Positions 34,278 to 46,139 of a DNA stretch of 64,000 bases are shown here, piece by piece. The notes below the pieces were generated by a model. The model was not told the DNA's origin. It saw only the letters and a program-made list of their open reading frames with translations, and ran no database searches. Source of the DNA: Tachypleus tridentatus (Eukaryota > Arthropoda > Merostomata > Xiphosura > Limulidae). Position 1 is the stretch's first letter. Every line of letters starts with the position of its first letter. The position numbers were made by a program, and so were the translations under genes. The stretch lies in NCBI RefSeq assembly GCF_004210375.1, contig NC_134837.1:21337586-21401585 (forward strand), written 5' to 3'.

Positions 34278-35364
34278 GCTGGAAAAACTATAAAATAAAT
34301 GGTTTCTGTTAGAAAGGTCGAGGAATAGTTCTGGAACATTTAACATCAACGTTCCCACATTTCTTCATTTTTATTGATGACAAGCTGCACCACCGTATTA
34401 TCTCAGTTCTGTAAAATGGGAAATAGCTTTAATAGCTAATACTGTTCACTAACAGACTTTAAGCTAAGTACCTCCGTCTGGCTGATATCAAAAGTAAAAT
34501 TGTTAAGATAATAAATAATATCGGTTTTATTTCACTGTTTATTAATTTACTGAAAGTTAATCAATTAAGACTTTTTGTACGATTAGTTTTATTTAACCAT
34601 AAGCTAAGAGTGGTTATTAAGGAAAAAATACAACTGATTAGCAAGTAAGTTTCGGCTAATAACTGTTAAGAGGAAGCTAACATTAGTTATTGAGGTTAGC
34701 TATGTTTGATCTTATTAGGATTTATTTAAGTTTGATTATGTGCTACAGATTATCTGGACTTAATTGATTATTTAGCCTGAAATACGTTTAATTAATCACT
34801 GCTGTTAAGCTAAAGTTGTCTACATATCAGAGTTAAACTTAGATTGACTGTAGTTATTACTGTAATTAAATCTGAATAGCGACTTGAGTTGAAACATTGT
34901 TTAGCTGTTAAGGTTTAAGAAAGGTTGATTAGGTGTTAAGATTGGTTAAACTTACAAACAATGTTTGTATTAATCTGAGGTTATATATTTCATATTAGAA
35001 ATAACCTTTAGTTTACGTATATTCATGATTACAGATTTCACGAAATATCAAACTTACCTTTTAATAAGGAAGCCACTTAGATAAACCAATTTAAAGACAC
35101 AAGAAACGCGTTGTTTTTATACTATCAGCATATTATCTAATTACAAGAAAATAAAAGCTATCAATAAAATTATCTAAACCATTCTGTGTATTTATATGTA
35201 CAACAATAAATATGAGCATGATAGTAGATATCTGTTGTCAAACATTCTTATCTGAGATAGTAATCATTGTTGTTTACTTCTGTAACGATAACTACCCATC
35301 TATAAACTTGACAAATAAATAATGTTAAAATATTTTTGGTGTTATGTAGATACTTAATTATAAC
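34278..35364. other. No gene seen
   Basis: AT-rich sequence with many TTAA/TTAAG words and no open frames of note. Likely intron or upstream region of the receptor. Confidence 0.5.
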
Positions 35365-35760
35365 TTGAATAAACTAAAGGGCACACATCTGCCACGCAGT
35401 GTTGATGATATTTGGTCCTCTAGAAACACGAGAATATGTCTGTATGTCCGTCGTTATCAACGAACACGGACCATTTGCAGCAGAAAAGTGAGGAATAATA
35501 ATCTATATACATTCATAAAGTTTCACCAAAATCTGATAATTTCTGAAATAATGTGAAAATATTAACAGCTAGAGATTTTTGGATTTTCATGACCTTACTG
35601 TGACCCTGACCCTGCAAAGCTAATCACTTATGAGTTGGGTCGTAGTCCAAGTGTACACGATGTACAAATACATTCAACCGTTTTCGAGAAATTCTGTTGA
35701 CAAACACACACAAACAGGAGTGAAAACATAGCTTTTGTAACTTTCGGTGGCAAAGATAAT
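35365..35760 (+). repeat. Probable interspersed repeat of unknown class just upstream of the receptor exon
   Basis: Contains CAACCGTTTTCGAGAAATTC and GTTGACAAACACACACAAAC, a phrase type I recall as common in arthropod repeats, and a preceding protein-like frame. No ends found. It means a real receptor promoter or first exon here is unlikely. Confidence 0.35.
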
Positions 35761-36029
35761 AACAAGCCGTTACGATAAATATTCTGTTTTTTTATCTCTA
35801 TCTGAATATGTCAATAGATTTAGATCCAAGTCATACAAGCTCAACTTTTTAAAGAACATATATAATTATAGCAACACTTTCAAATGATTTATTGTGCGAT
35901 TTAACTCAGTATGAACATATTCTGTTGTTGTAGGTCTTGGTATCATCACTGATCACCTAATCTAGAAGAAGTTAAGAGACTGTTCTAGACGTATCGAAGA
36001 ATAAGGAAGGATGTTACCAAGCTTTTCAG

Positions 36030-37629
36030 GACCAGTTTTCCATTTCTCCCAACATATGACCCTCAGGGTCATTCTCCAACAGGGGACTCTGCTGGTAACC
36101 TTAACTTTACGGACATCAGTGACGGCAACAATATCCTGGTGGGAGACTCTGTGAGTGTCGGAGAATGGGCAGTTCGGATACTGGGTGCATGTGTGTGTAC
36201 AATGTTGATTACCATGACGCTCGTGGGTAACGTGTTCGTCATCGTCGTTGTGGCCCGTTTTCAACGGTTAAGGTCAGTGACAAACTTACTTCTTGCTAGC
36301 TTGGCCTCTGCTGACATCACAGTGGCACTTTTCGTCATGCCTTTATTAGTTTTATATGACGTAGAAAGGAAATGGCGTTTCGGGGCTATTGCCTGCCATT
36401 TGTGGATATCGTGTGACGTTATGTGCTGCACAGCATCCATTCTACACCTATGTATGATAGCTTTAGACCGGTTCTGGGCTGTTACTAGACCGTTTCGGTA
36501 CCAGATGTTTGTTTCCAAGAAGAGAATACTTGTAGCTGTCGTGTGTATTTGGATTTGCAGTGGGGCTATTTCCTTCATTCCCATTTTTCTTGGTTGGTAT
36601 GACAACAGTGATGGCACAACATCTATCTTTCAGGAGAGCGACGAGTGTTCCCTGGAAGTTAACCGAGTGTACGCAATAATTTCTTCCATGACATCTTTCT
36701 ACCTCCCACTTCCGGTAATGTTCTACGTCTATTTCCGGATCCTGTTAATAGCGGAACGCCAGGCTAGAGAGATCAAGCATCTGGAAGTGTCACTCCAGAC
36801 AGAGGATCAACAAGTGAAGCGAAGCCTCCGGCGTCGTTCCAGACAGCTAATAACTGATACAAAAGCAATTCGAACACTAGGAATAATAATGGGTGTTTTC
36901 TGTGTCTGTTGGCTGCCTTTTTTCCTTATGTATGTCATCCTTGCTTACTGTAAGCAATGCGAATTAAGCTACGAGTGGCGTAGCGCACTTACGTGGTTGG
37001 GCTACCTCAACTCTTCCTTTAACCCATGTATCTACGTTTTCCTGAACAAAGAGTTCAAGGAGGCATTTATGCGAGTGCTGGGCTGTAGATATCGTTCTAA
37101 CTCCTCTGAATATACCGTACCTGATGACATCAGCTCTGCCAATCGTCATCCTCAGAGGATGGAGAGAGTTCACATTACACACCAACCAGATGAAGAGAAT
37201 GGTAGGGTGTCCAGTAGTCGACAGAGACATCTGGATAAAGGAAGCCCTTCCAGTTCACGAAAAACTAGTATTTCAACCTTCGCCATGGACAAGTCGCCCT
37301 CTGTTGGTAGAGGACGCACAGATAACAACTGCGTACGTAGAACCAGCAACACAATCACGGAACACGAGACACACAATATTTTAACAACAGCCGAAAAACC
37401 AGGAGAATACGAAGAAATGACAATAAATACAAAAATACATAATTTTAGTTCAAATAAGCCGTCATCAGAATTGCATAACGCTGTTACTAGTTTAACAGAT
37501 TTGTCCGGTTGTAATACCACTAAAATAACCACACACTGTCCTGGTTACAAAGAGTTTACATTAGTCACAGAGTTACATGATCATAATTTCATATCCAAGT
37601 TTAAAGAGCGCAAAACACTCACCGTATAA
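36030..37629 (+). CDS. Aminergic G-protein-coupled receptor, beta-adrenergic-like octopamine / D1-like group; 3' (main) coding exon
   Basis: Seven-helix receptor for a biogenic amine, acting at the plasma membrane. Residues are counted from the GTG codon at 36139. Helix 1 holds N31 of the GN pair; helix 2 D59; helix 3 C86, the amine-binding D93 and a DRF triplet (110-112) in place of DRY; helix 4 W138; the second extracellular loop C170; helix 5 S182, S183 and S186, then P190; helix 6 CWLP (257-260) followed by FF; helix 7 W286, Y289 and NPCIY (295-299). C316 is a likely palmitoylation site. The C-tail is long (about 180 residues) and Ser/Thr-rich. TLGIIMGVF, CWLPFF and WLGYLNS resemble Gs-coupled octopamine-beta and vertebrate beta/5-HT4 receptors, so the exact ligand is open. 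The frame is open back to a stop at 35986 with no in-frame ATG before helix 1, so the start lies in an upstream exon. The acceptor I prefer is the AG at 36028-36029 after a short pyrimidine run. The N-terminal part carries an NFT glycosylation site. Confidence 0.88.
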
Positions 37630-38190
37630 CTTACATTTCGCAGGGTAATACTAACGTAATATGTAAAAATCTACAAGACAACCCTAAATGTGAATGACGG
37701 AAAGAGACAATATGACTCTAACAGCAGATCATAACTTTACTGCATCGAGTATGGGGCTATGTTTTGATTTCTCTATTTTGCAATGTACCTTGGATTAAAG
37801 AAAGCAATTTTGCGGATTTTGAACAATTAACCCGGACAATAAACTTGGCATTTGGCCAGTATTTCCATGAAAATGTCCGGTTGTGACCAGTGCTCGACGA
37901 ATATGCGTTTTCCAAAAGACAGAGTTCAAGATAAATAGTTGCTGTATTTACCTTGAGAAGTGAACCGACTGTTAAAATACCTGTCATGAAGTTTATTGAC
38001 TCTAGGTTCTTCTCCTATAAATATACGTGAGAAAACTTTAAAACACGATAAGTAAATTGATGTTTAAGGTTTTATCGCGCGAACGACAGTGGCAGGAGAA
38101 ATATTGTTTTATATGTTGGAAAAAGAGATTCACGTTCTTCAACTTGGCGAAGTTAAAGTTTCTAACAGGTTCTTAATTGTGTAACTTGTC

Positions 38191-38196
38191 AATAAA
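38191..38196 (+). promoter_or_regulatory. Candidate polyadenylation signal of the receptor gene
   Basis: AATAAA lies about 560 bases after the receptor stop codon. An earlier AATAAA near 37838 is an alternative. Assignment rests on position only. Confidence 0.35.
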
Positions 38197-38581
38197 AATT
38201 ATAAAAATAAAAATGGTATAATTAATAGAATGTTTTATTGGTGCAGAAACTTAGAATCAAATAACAAGTAATTTACAGTAAGCTACTTTCATCTAAATAT
38301 AACGTGGATTCAATATCTTGTGATTAGCAATAAGTTTGCCGTTTTCAGCGATTTTATTTGCCATACAATAGCTATTGATAAACGACAATCTTCTGTCGTT
38401 GTTACATTCACGTGCTCTGTAATAACGTGTGATTATGGGTTGTAATAATAATAATCGTTACTTTTACCATTGATAATGTTAGCTCCTTATTAGGTGCTGT
38501 ATTCTTATTGTCACATTAAGTTAATTACAATGGCCGCAGTTGTTGATAGTACTGTGATGTAATCTCTTTTTTTCTTTCATT

Positions 38582-38752
38582 TGTGGCGTGAATGTAGGTG
38601 TATTAGTATATAAATATAATTATTCGCACCAATACCTTTATGTGATGTGTACTAGCACATAAGTACTGTGGCGTGAATGTAGGTATATTAGTATATAACA
38701 TAATTATTCGCACCAATACTTTTAGGTGATGCGTACTAGCACATGAGTACTG
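38582..38752. repeat. 86-bp direct duplication
   Basis: TGTGGCGTGAATGTAGGT starts at 38582 and 38668; the two copies differ at about eight positions. Confidence 0.8.
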
Positions 38753-41179
38753 GAAGTAACCTTTATCGTTTAATTTATTTTACGAATAATGAATCATGAA
38801 TAGCTATAACTTACTGTTAATAATTCAGGCGTTTGGTTTTATTAAGATGTGTTAAGTGTTTGGACGCTGAAATCTTTAAATGATGTCATAAGATCCCCAA
38901 GCCATCAGCATCTTATGAGTCAAAGTTCAAGCACTATGACAATTGAATGAATGTTTGTTTAATTATCTGCTTAACAGTTTCGATAATTAATTCTTTATTT
39001 GAAACTGTGGTTAAATGCATAAAACATTAACAAATATATGGAATTGCTTCTAGTGTGCTTTGTACATGTAAATATATTTAAATGATATGATATATTTAAA
39101 ATAAAGAAATACTAGGATAAACTGATTAACTGATAAACTGTATTTTGTTCATCTGTCTAACTCGCAGAATCAAACTACTCATTTCAGAATTAATAAGTTA
39201 GTGTTCAGTATTATTATGATTTATGAATATAAACAGCTATCATGAACAACATCGTTCTATCAAATGTATGTTTTCAAGTTGTAACAAATTGCAATACAAC
39301 TGTATAACTAATAAGTAAAAAACTTTGACATTAAAGTTTGATCACAATTAATGTAGCAGTTTTTATAATCAAGGTGTCCTAATGAGGTCAACAAGACAAC
39401 TGGACACGTTTTATTCATCTACACAGTAGTTTTACAATGTCTCATCATATAATCAGATTACTAGAACAATAAAACTACTGTCTATATATATTGCTCATTC
39501 AACCTAATAATTTGTTAATCATCCTAATTTCAAACTTTAGTAAAAAATTCCTTATATCTCTTGTTCTATTGAAATAATGACGATAAAATTAATTATTTAA
39601 ACCTAAATTTGAATTTCTTCGTCAGGTTGGTTATCTTTTATAAACTAATAAAGGCCTCAACTATTCATGTTGGGTTTTTTTTTTTTTTTGTTCACCGATC
39701 ATGAGCCCTCTAGGATTTGAAAAAGTTCAAGTTAATTAAATTTACTTAATTTAAAATAATAAAAATGGAATTTATAAACCTCTCCATAAACGATGAAGTA
39801 TATTAACTTCGAAAAATATTCATAAGACTTTCATACAAGTATAAATATATAAATTAGACAAATATGTTTTTATATAAAATATTTTCTGTTAAATTATGAA
39901 ATTATTTTCACACAAGTTTCTTTGCTTTGCCTAAATTATGAAGTTAAAATTAATCAAGCATATCTGAACAATTTGGTGACAGGTGGAAAATTTGTTAGCC
40001 TAGTTCGTTCTCTTTCCCCATTAGTTAACGTCTCGTGTTAACCTAGACTGTGCCCTGTCCCCATTGGATACCGTTTTTATTAGCTTGTTAACTTAGACTG
40101 TGTCGTCTCCTCATTGTGTAACATCTCTATTAGTTTGAGTGAAAATGCCCAGTGTTTGTCGAATAAGTTTACTGGCTTCCGGGAAAGTAAAAATTAAATA
40201 TTTTCAGCATGACTATAACCTTTAACAACTATTTTGTTCTACTTACACAGAGAGTTTAAATGTTTGTGTTACCATAATGAAAATTTTGTTTCGTTGTGAA
40301 ATCAATCATCTTATACGCACAACGTTTCAAGTTTCATGTCACAGTAATTTTTCTAGTTGCCGTATTTCATTACAAGTTTATATTTACAAAAAATAAATTT
40401 TTATTTCTACAAAGATGACTACTACATACTTTACCATACGTTTGAGGTTTTTAATAAAAATAGCTTATATTCAGACCTCTAATTGGCTGAAATCCTTGGT
40501 TTAATTTTATACATTTAACTAATAATCAGAATTGTATAAAAATCTTGCTTGGGGATGCCATTTTTTCTATTGTGATAGCTATAAAGTACTCAAATATGAA
40601 ACATTTTTTGCTTGTTTTTTTTATCTAAATTCATTACTGTTGTTTTACTGAACACTCATCAAACAGTCTTTTACCTAAATATGCTGGAAGATTGCATGAG
40701 AAATAAGGGTTGTTGGGTGACCCATAAGAGGCACAGATAGCCTAGCTGCTTTGTGCCATAAAACACCAACCAACCACTGACCCATAAGATGGCGGAAAGA
40801 CGCAAGGGTGCAAATTCGTGACGTCATGTGAAAACGAATGACTGATGACAGTACGTTTGCATCTGATGTGCATGGTTATATTTATATATGTATACGCATC
40901 AAAAGATTACAAAATATTTCACAAGTTTGAAACAGTTACGTACGATGTTTTTCATAATTCCCAAAGCATTCTATCTCAACTGTTACACTTCTTTCGCTCA
41001 ACAATATCACAGCATACGATAAATTCCCACAATCACCGTCATCGTTAATCGGTTTTTGAAAATCGAAAAGGCTTTTCAGTGTATCAACCAAACCCATTTT
41101 AGTAAACAGATATTAGAGTTACGTAAGTAATTTGAACAAAGCTTAGTATAAAACGATCAAAATCCTGAAACCCGAACGC
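38753..41179. other. No gene seen
   Basis: Downstream of the receptor. Very AT-rich, poly-T at 39671, a short SINE-2 tail at 40728. Confidence 0.55.
40728..40776 (+). repeat. SINE-2-like tail fragment
   Basis: GGCACAGATAGCCTAGCTGC followed by tttgtgccataaaacaccaacc. Confidence 0.5.
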
Positions 41180-41888
41180 TTTTGAAAGGTGGTCTTGAGG
41201 AAGAATTGTCCATCTTTCGAAAGGTGGTCTTAAGGAAGAATGGTCCATCTTTCGAAAGGTGGTCTTGAGGAAGAATGGTCCATCTTTCGAAAGGTGATCT
41301 TGAGGAAGAATGGTCCATCTTTTGAAAGGTGGTCTTGAGGAAGAATGGTCCATCTTTCGAAAGGTGATCTTGAGGAAGAATTGTCCATCTTTCGAAAGGT
41401 GGTCTTGAGGAAGAATTGTCCATCTTTCGAAAGGTGGTCTTAAGGAAGAATGGTCCATCTTTCGAAAGGTGGTCTTGAGGAAGAATGGTCCATCTTTCGA
41501 AAGGTGATCTTGAGGAAGAATGGTCCATCTTTCGAAAGGTGGTCTTGAGGAAGAATGGTCCATCTTTCGAAAGGTGATCTTGAGGAAGAATTGTCCATCT
41601 TTCGAAAGGTGGTCTTGAGGAAGAATTGTCCATCTTTCGAAAGGTGGTCTTGAGGAAGAATGGTCCATCTTTCGAAAGGTGATCTTGAGGAAGAATGGTC
41701 CATCTTTCGAAAGGTGGTCTTGAGGAAGAATGGTCCATCTTTCGAAAGGTGATCTTGAGGAAGAATTGTCCATCTTTCGAAAGGTGGTCTTGAGGAAGAA
41801 TTGTCCATCTTTCGAAAGGTGGTCTTAAGGAAGAATGGTCCATCTTTCGAAAGGTGGTCTTGAGGAAGAATGGTCAATCTTTCGAAAG
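41180..41888. repeat. 35-bp tandem array, 20 copies, with 6-unit superstructure
   Basis: Unit TTTCGAAAGGTGGTCTTGAG+gaagaatggtccatc. Only four positions vary. The variant order of units 1-6 repeats in 7-12, then in 13-17 with one unit lost, then in 18-20, giving a 210-base higher-order repeat. Long minus-strand frames (up to 228 codons) are artefacts. Confidence 0.95.
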
Positions 41889-43428
41889 CTCTTGAGTTAC
41901 AGGATTTTTATCGTTACAATAATTTGAACAAAATATTCCAAACACAAAATGACAATTTTCACCTTTCCACTTTCCGTTTCTTTTCCACGCTGTTAATCTT
42001 GCAGACTGCATTGTGTTGTTTTATTAAAACACAGCAATCAGAATGTTTTGAACCAATCCTTATTAAGAACAAATATACCTGAAAGTTTGGCACGATGAAA
42101 GTTAAAATTTATTTGTTGCCTTTAATATTTTTTTTTTCTCTCTAAGCAACTGTGTATTTAATACACAGGTTTCTGGTGTAGTGATAACCCATACACAGCT
42201 ATGATTGTTTGAAACTTAACGAATTCTTGTAATATGCTCATGCTTTTCATGTCAAATTTTCTAAGTGCCAACCAATTATATCCTGCTTATCATGGCGGTC
42301 CTGCACTAATGTACATGCATGAAAAGGTTTGCATTATTCTCAAAGTTCCTTAAAATATAGTTTCTCGCAGTTTCTCTGTAAAAACTTTAAGTTTGTTGTA
42401 TTGTATTATTATTATTGTATTATTCTTGAACTTGCAGAATGTTATAAAATGTCACTTTTACCCAATAAAGATATGAAAAATACAAAACGTCTACAAATTA
42501 TTATTAAAATATTCGTTCAACAGTGTAATTATCTTTTATTTTAATAGTAAATTGAGCTTAGGTTAATAGAAATATCGAAAGTGGCGTAAGATATAACAAA
42601 AACTTTCTCAACACAATGTCAATACTTGCTTTTCCTATGACGTTCACTGGATCCCAAATTTTCTGATGACGCACGATAAAAAAAGAAAAACACTCGACTG
42701 CTACAACATTCTGATTTCTCTTCTTTTCTGACTTAGCTTTTAAAACAAAGAAAATGGATTCATAATCGTAGCTATTGAACTAAAGGCCGCCGCTAGACAA
42801 CGTTAAAATATATATAATAACAGTTTTTGTAAAACATAATACTGTTGGCAGATTTCTTTAATTTTAAATCATCACTTACATCATTTTTAGTAACAATATT
42901 AAAACTTTTGATTTTAACATTATTTCCAATTCAACTCTTATGTCTATTTATGTCATGGATATCGTCAAACTCTGTCTCTGAACCCGAATAAGAAAGCAAG
43001 GGAGAACCTCTGTATAACACTTTGATGAAGTTGCAACTATACGAGCACACGAAATTTGAAAAAAAATTATTCTACCCTAAGTTGAAATCAACTGATGATA
43101 GAAACAGAACCTGATGACGTCATGTTCGGTAAATGACTGACAGACTCCTGATTCTTTCCTTATTAAAAAGTATCTTTTTTAAACCTCATTCAAACGTCTT
43201 AATGGCCTAAATAGGTTACTCTATTTGATATCATTTTTATATATAACTTAAAACAATAAAACTGTTTTTCAAACGTCATTGTTAAAAAAAATATATTATA
43301 TTATGATACGTAATGTTTTCAATTGTCGAGTTTATTCTCGTATCCTGTAGGTTTATATGAAAGATATAAAACGTACAAAATTTTACTTAGCCTACATAAT
43401 GCATTTCGCAGGTGACTTCTAATTAGAT
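41889..43428. other. No gene seen
   Basis: AT-rich; frames at 41870-42082 and 42329-42544 have no recognisable motif. Confidence 0.5.
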
Positions 43429-43613
43429 GGTCCGGCATGGCCAGATGGTTAAGATAGTCAATCCCAGTATTCGTTGGTAAAAGAGTAACCCAAAAGTTGG
43501 TGGTGGGTGGTGATGACTAGCTGCCTTCCCTCTAGTCTTACACTGCTAAATTAGGGACAGCTAGACAGACAGCCCTTGAGTAGCTTTGCGCGAAATTCAA
43601 AACAAAAAAAAAA
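43429..43613 (+). repeat. Thr-SINE with internal deletion, fused to the protein-family relic
   Basis: The head runs to GATGGTTAAGA and then jumps to the body at TAGTCAATCCCAGTATTCG, losing about 105 bases. Its A-rich tail directly adjoins codon YNENM of the 43.6-44.2 kb relic. Confidence 0.9.
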
Positions 43614-44229
43614 CAGTCATGTTTTCGTTATACGCTCCTTGGTAGCGGCGTTCAAAGTCCAGTATATCTTGGTGGAAGCGCTCGCCTTGCTCCTCTGAGT
43701 ATGCTCCCATGTTCTCCTTGAATTTATGAAGGTAAGCGTCAAGAATATGGACTTTCAGGGACATCTTGCAGCCCATTTTGCCGTAATTCCTTACCAGAGC
43801 CTCAACCAGTTCCACATAATTTTCAGCCTTGTGATTGCCCAAGAAGCCCCGAACCACTGCGACAAAGCTGCCCCAACCTTTTTTTTCCTTCCTACTGAAC
43901 TTCTTGGGGAATTCTGTGCACTCCAGGATCTTCTTTATTTGTGGTACAACGAAGACATCAGCTTTGACCATTGCCTCAGACAGCTTAGGGAAGAAGTCTC
44001 GAAGGTACTTGAATGCTGCAGACTTCTTATCAAGAGCTGTGACAAATTGTTTCATAAGACTCAATTTTATGTGCAACGGTGGGAACAACACCTTCTGGAG
44101 GTCCACTAGTGGCTCACACTTGACATTGTGCTTCTCCACAGAGAACTCGGTCCGTTGTGGCCAGTGGTTCCTATTGTAGTGCGTTGCGTTGTCCCTGCTG
44201 TCCCAAAGGCAAAGATAACAGGAAAACAT
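43614..44229 (-). pseudogene. Second copy of the uncharacterised repeat-borne protein family, truncated
   Basis: About 205 codons stay open: CYLCLWDSRDNATHY near the N-terminus, KCEPLVDLQKVLFPPLHIKL, MKQFVTALDKKSAAFKYL, DFFPKLSEAMVKADVF, GFLGNHKAENYVELVEALV, KMGCKMSLKVHILDAYL and EEQGERFHQDILDFERRYQG. The N-terminal zinc-motif block of the other locus is missing, with a stop 33 bases before the ATG. The C-terminus ends at YNENM, where the A-rich tail of a SINE begins; the last few codons are read from that tail. Far less decayed than the 12.8-15.1 kb copy. It has no introns. No enzymatic motif was recognised. Confidence 0.6.
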
Positions 44230-44335
44230 GGTAAAGCCTCCTTCGATAAGTCTATGTGTTCACTTAGGCAGCTAAATTAAACTGAAGTGTTGAGTGGTGA
44301 GACCCTGTATATATATATATTACTATGGAAAGTTC

Positions 44336-44420
44336 TAAAAGGTTCTTGAAAACTCTCGTAAGTTCTACAAAATTCTAGTAAGTTCTTGAAAATTCTTGTA
44401 AGTTCGGGAAAATTCTCTAT
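44336..44420. promoter_or_regulatory. Heat-shock-element-like array
   Basis: Repeated GTTCTTGAAAA/CTC and GTTCTTGAAAATTC blocks. One gives a perfect TTCnnGAAnnTTC (TTCTTGAAAATTC near 44383). It lies about 110 bases upstream, in minus-strand sense, of the 43614-44229 relic. Function is inferred from motif only. Confidence 0.25.
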
Positions 44421-44453
44421 CAGCTACTCGGCACTGAATCTACCTGGAATGTT

Positions 44454-44741
44454 TTGAAAATGGGTAACTTTGAAAATTTCATTATCCAGATCACAAAAGC
44501 AAAGTTTGAAGAGAAAAATAGGCCCTTTCCATTTACTTTAGACATAAGCAATTGGGAAATAACACTTTCTGCCCATGAACAAGAAAAAGTAAAAATTGTG
44601 TTACATAGTGTTATTTTTGGTAAGACTACACATGACGTTTTATTAAAATTTGTACTTGATGGAGAAAAATGGAATTACAGCAGAAAATGTAACAATTTCA
44701 ATACAATAAAACCACCGGAAGCCTGTGCTATTTGTTTATAA
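44454..44741 (+). CDS. Unidentified open frame, possibly coding
   Basis: A 95-codon frame, open further upstream, giving MGNFENFIIQITKAKF, HEQEKVKIVLHSVIFGKTTH and KFVLDGEKWNYS. The first ATG is at 44460. No family recognised, and it could be chance. It lies just beyond a heat-shock-element-like array and points away from the relic at 43.6-44.2 kb. Confidence 0.15.
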   Translation: MKMGNFENFIIQITKAKFEEKNRPFPFTLDISNWEITLSAHEQEKVKIVLHSVIFGKTTHDVLLKFVLDGEKWNYSRKCNNFNTIKPPEACAICL

Positions 44742-44812
44742 CTTTACCCAATTTAGGACTGGTACAGTAGATAAAAAGCAACAAGTTAACATCGTCAGTC
44801 GACAACTCTTGG

Positions 44813-44942
44813 GCATCTCTTATGTGGCCGTGTTGTGGACATCTCTTGTCTGGCCATGTAGTGAACATCTCTTGTCTGGCCATGTAGTGGACATCTCTTG
44901 TCTGGCCATGTAGTAGACATATCTTGTCCGGCCGTGTAGTGG
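44813..44942. repeat. 26-bp tandem repeat, about 5 copies
   Basis: Unit ACATCTCTTGTCTGGCCATG+tagtgg. The open frames across it follow the repeat. Confidence 0.9.
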
Positions 44943-45441
44943 AATTTAAGCACTTTAACGGCTTCAAAGTACGGTGGAAAATGTTTTGGAAACGGTAAAA
45001 TACGTTGAATGCATACTATGACACACACAACTCTTCCGAAGACTATTACTACAAGAATTTTTAGTCAACCTCAAACAAGCAATTGACCAAATATAATATT
45101 TATACGTTTATATAATTCAAGTTTTTAAATATTTTTGACTAATAAACTATCGAATCTGTTACTAAAAACCTTTTTCACAATTTCTTGCAATCGCTTTAAT
45201 AAGAAATAATTATTCGTCTTAATTTTCGCACAACTATCACTGATATATTGTATCAGTTTTTAAGCAAATTACCAAAAGTCTAATTATTTATTATTTTATT
45301 TTATTTATTTAATTATTTATTATTTTAAATAAAATGATGAGTTGTTAAATTAACCAATGTTGCTTATGAAGTTAATAATCATTAGGGTTAACTAAAAAAT
45401 GTTTGATCCTACCAATTTATTGTTTAACATGTACCCACAAG

Positions 45442-45545
45442 TACTTTGTGGGACAGCAGTATGTCTGCAAACTTATACTACTAAAAACCGGGTTCGATAC
45501 CACTGGTAGGCAGAGTACAGATAACTCCTTGTGAGTAACGACAAC
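45442..45545 (+). repeat. SINE-2, diverged
   Basis: GGACAGCAGTATGTCTGCAA, ACCGGGTTCGATACCACTGG and AGAGTACAGATAAC. Confidence 0.7.
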
Positions 45546-45603
45546 AGAAATATAAGTTTTGGATATTCTTAAGAAAAATAAACTTAACTGTTCTTCAAGC
45601 TTG

Positions 45604-45706
45604 AAGCTAATACAGCAGTTAGTCTACGGAGTTACTATGTTAAAATCAGGGGTTCGAAAGCCCAATATGGATTTGGCATAAGAAAACACACACATACACA
45701 CATTCA
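45604..45706 (+). repeat. SINE-3, diverged
   Basis: GCAGTTAGTCTACGGAGTTA, AAAATCAGGGGTTCGAAAGC and GGATTTGGCATAAG, then CA-rich tail. Confidence 0.65.
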
Positions 45707-45871
45707 AGCTAGAAGGATTTTCTTTAAATTATGAAAACTAAAGTAATCAAAAGTAAGTGACTCGGTTACACGGGCGTAAACAGGCTGGGTTCCTAACGCC
45801 TGCGCTTCAATATTTTTACAGACTTTTTTTTTTCAACTGTAATTTTGCATATGTGGTAAAACACGAAAATT

Positions 45872-46133
45872 TATTTTGAATTTCGCGCAAAGCTACTCGA
45901 GGGCTATCTGCGCTAGCCGAGCCGTCCCTAATTTAGCAGAGGAAAGGCATCTAGTCATCATCACCCACCGCCAACTCTTGGGCTACTCTTTTACCAACGA
46001 ATAGTGGGATTGACCGTCACATTATAACGCCCCCACGGATTAAAGGGTGAGCATGTTTGATAAGACTGGGATTCGAACCCGCGATCCTCGGATTACGAGT
46101 CGAACATATTAACACACTTGGCCATGCCGGGCC
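45872..46133 (-). repeat. Thr-SINE, full length
   Basis: TTTTGAATTTCGCGCAAAGC through ATGCCGGGCC, with a small deletion in the body. Confidence 0.9.
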
Positions 46134-46139
46134 GAAAAC

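Noticed and set aside
36261..37532. Reverse frames over the receptor
   Set aside because: Shadows of a well supported GPCR exon.
41099..41877. Three overlapping minus-strand frames of 145-228 codons (SSSRPPFERWTILPQDH)
   Set aside because: All three reading frames give the same peptide shifted, because the unit is 35 bases.
43726..44179. Plus-strand frames of 114-127 codons
   Set aside because: Shadows of the minus-strand family with conserved motifs.
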